Below, one piece after another: positions 63,050-64,000 of a stretch of DNA of 64,000 bases (position 1 is the first letter of the stretch; each line of letters opens with the position of its first letter). The stretch is from Cutibacterium sp. (GTDB taxonomy: Bacteria > Actinomycetota > Actinomycetes > Propionibacteriales > Propionibacteriaceae). The notes beneath the pieces are model-generated. The model was not told where the DNA came from. It saw only the letters and a list, made by a program, of their open reading frames with translations, and searched no databases. Position numbers and translations under genes: made by a program. Location: positions 223,855-287,854 of the forward strand of contig NZ_JAUNEJ010000002.1 in NCBI RefSeq assembly GCF_030525615.1. The letters are read 5' to 3'.

Positions 63050-63422
63050 CACCGGCCACCCCTGGTGAAAATCCGTCCCCCACTGCCGCGTCCCCAGGGG
63101 GCTTACCCCCGAATGCCTCTCCCCGGCTCTCTGTGTGCCCCTCGGGCTTGCTTGCGTCTCTGTGTACCCCTCTCAGCGCCTTGCCGGGGGCTCCTGCGTG
63201 CTTTTTCCCAGGTGCCGGGTGATGGGGGCTCAGGGGGCGGGTGGTAGGGCAGGGGGCAGCGAGATACGCGCTGATAGCCGACCGGATAATTTCCGAGGTG
63301 GTTTGCCCACTCTCGTGCTGTCGAGCCGTCAGCGCAGCGTCTAGTTCTGGATCCAGTCGTACTGCGACTGTACGAGAAGGTCCCTTCCCCATTGGAGGGC
63401 GTCCAGGACGAGCGCGCTGCAT
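63033..63422 (-). CDS. Ribbon-helix-helix (CopG-like) protein, probable antitoxin
   Basis: A 129-residue frame from ATG 63422 (ATG 63392 also possible). The RHH domain is SRTVAVRLDPELDAALTARQHESGQTTSEIIRSAISAYL. The C-terminal half is low-complexity, rich in Gly, Pro and Lys. The last six codons (GGFTPA and stop TAG) are encoded by the reverse complement of a CRISPR repeat (63022-63049), so the natural C terminus has probably been replaced. A toxin-like fragment lies just upstream in another frame. Confidence 0.6.
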   Translation of the reverse strand: MQRARPGRPPMGKGPSRTVAVRLDPELDAALTARQHESGQTTSEIIRSAISAYLAAPCPTTRPLSPHHPAPGKKHAGAPGKALRGVHRDASKPEGHTESRGEAFGGKPPGDAAVGDGFSPGVAGGFTPA

Positions 63423-63561
63423 CGCATGGGATGACCAGCACTCGCTCGTCATCGAACACCAGCCCAACCAACTCGAACCAGCGCCCTGCATCATCACAAC
63501 ACACGCGCAACATGCGCCCCGGGCGAAATAGGTGCGTTGTAAGCCGAGGCTTACAACGCAC
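63420..63561 (-). pseudogene. BrnT-like toxin fragment
   Basis: This stretch encodes FRPGRMLRVCCDDAGRWFELVGLVFDDERVLVIPCDA, which resembles the C-terminal half of BrnT-type toxins (strand pattern L-R-V...L-x-L-V...V-L-V-I). The N-terminal half is missing; homology begins at the inverted repeat at 63527-63566. The RHH gene starts where the fragment ends, as in toxin-antitoxin pairs. Confidence 0.4.
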
Positions 63562-63566
63562 CTATT
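63527..63566. repeat. Perfect 18-bp inverted repeat
   Basis: AATAGGTGCGTTGTAAGC (63527-63544) and its exact complement (63549-63566) flank a 4-base loop. It is strong enough to be a terminator hairpin. It also marks the point where the BrnT-like fragment loses its 5' half, so it could be a recombination scar. Confidence 0.7.
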
Positions 63567-63619
63567 CAATAGGGTCGATTCTAATGTGAATCATCCTCTT
63601 CAATCCTACTAGTCAGAGC

Positions 63620-63838
63620 TCATAGTCTCTTTTCGCCTCGCTCGCGCGAACCGGCAATAGCATGATTCATGTTCTTGCCTCCTTCGTACAAGAAACCAAG
63701 CGCTAGAAGCCCCAACAGCACATGCTCCCAACGAGACAGCTGGATCATTCTTCCCGTTGCCAGCCACTCGATAACGGGAACTCCAATAGAGATTGCTACC
63801 AGCAGCTGCACAACCGCCTTATAAAGCTTGCTCTTCAC
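63620..63838 (-). CDS. Small two-span membrane protein
   Basis: A 72-residue protein starting at GTG 63838 with AGGAGGGT 6-7 bases upstream, a very good ribosome site. Two hydrophobic segments (about residues 8-25, LYKAVVQLLVAISIGVPVIEW, and 39-53, HVLLGLLALGFLY) are joined by a basic turn; the C terminus is basic (SRERGEKRL). It lies between the RHH gene and the third CRISPR array. No family is recognised. A holin-like or toxin role is only a guess. Confidence 0.65.
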   Translation of the reverse strand: MKSKLYKAVVQLLVAISIGVPVIEWLATGRMIQLSRWEHVLLGLLALGFLYEGGKNMNHAIAGSRERGEKRL

Positions 63839-63928
63839 GTCAACCCTCCTGCATCTCTTTTTTAATTAGAGACCCATGGCTGCCTTGCAGGGTGCCAGGA
63901 AATCAAGTCCGACAACCGCAGCGATCAG

Positions 63929-64000
63929 GTCTTCCCCACCTCCGCGGGGGTGAACCCGCCTTAGCCGCCACAAAAGCAAGGGTATATGCGTCTTCCCCGC
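63929..64000 (+). CRISPR. Start of a third CRISPR array, cut by the window end
   Basis: A first repeat at 63929-63956 differs from the consensus at two bases (CACCTCC in place of CGCCTAC). After a 33-base spacer a normal repeat begins at 63990 and runs off the window. The degenerate repeat is what is expected at the old, leader-distal end or at an array edge. Confidence 0.85.

Noticed and set aside
63103..63420. Continuation of the BrnT-like frame below 63420
   Set aside because: After the toxin-like part the frame is an out-of-register reading of the RHH gene, rich in Arg, Ser and Pro.

Overview
The window is high-GC DNA from a propionibacterium, most likely a Cutibacterium-type skin or mucosal actinobacterium. 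The signs are polyphosphate glucokinase, a cobalamin riboswitch in front of a ribonucleotide reductase, actinobacterial hut gene order, a Ski2-like helicase with a C-terminal extension, and a type I-E CRISPR-Cas locus. The species call is inference from gene content, not a database match.

Layout. 1-6.7 kb: a DUF1707 protein, a B12-riboswitch-controlled nrdA-like gene, two PH-domain membrane proteins and ppgK. 6.7-10.6 kb (minus strand): a short rpmJ under a Zur-like box, then arcC, ornithine carbamoyltransferase and argS. 10.8-21.7 kb: aldo/keto reductase, a SanA-like protein, a 45-aa membrane peptide, pgi, a Thr/Pro-repeat surface protein, an aldolase-fold protein without its lysine, dps, a large helicase, a YbhB-like protein and a cutinase-like esterase. 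21.9-25.5 kb: tRNA-Leu, then a minus-strand operon of a small crystallin-like peptide, an ABC ATPase and an FtsX-type permease. 25.7-27.4 kb is scarred: IS remnant, a secreted protein and a truncated lipase. 27.4-36.5 kb: NodB deacetylase, murJ, lysC, a class A PBP, a phosphoesterase, tRNA-Pro and a PfpI-like protein.

36.6-41.3 kb is a decay and acquisition zone. Fragments of an oligopeptide ABC operon are fused to each other. Beside them is a visibly lower-GC minus-strand cluster of a 71-aa peptide, a gamma-glutamyl-hydrolase-like amidotransferase and a bifunctional glutathione synthetase. 41.4-42.5 kb is a divergent Zur-type set of alternative ribosomal proteins (L31B, L28, S14, L32), in which rpsN carries an in-frame amber codon. 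An FKBP follows. 43.4-50.7 kb is a translationally coupled histidine-utilisation operon (hutU, an M20 amidohydrolase, hutF, hutI) followed by hutH.

50.9-64 kb is the CRISPR region: cas3, cse1, cse2, cas7, cas5, cas6e, cas1, cas2, then a 25-repeat array, a 3-repeat array and the start of a third array that leaves the window. cas3 is interrupted by an in-frame UGA between the helicase core and the C-terminal domain, so interference may be impaired while Cascade and adaptation genes look intact. The gaps between the arrays are filled with toxin-antitoxin genes (HicAB-like, RelBE-like, and an RHH protein next to a toxin fragment) and a small membrane protein.
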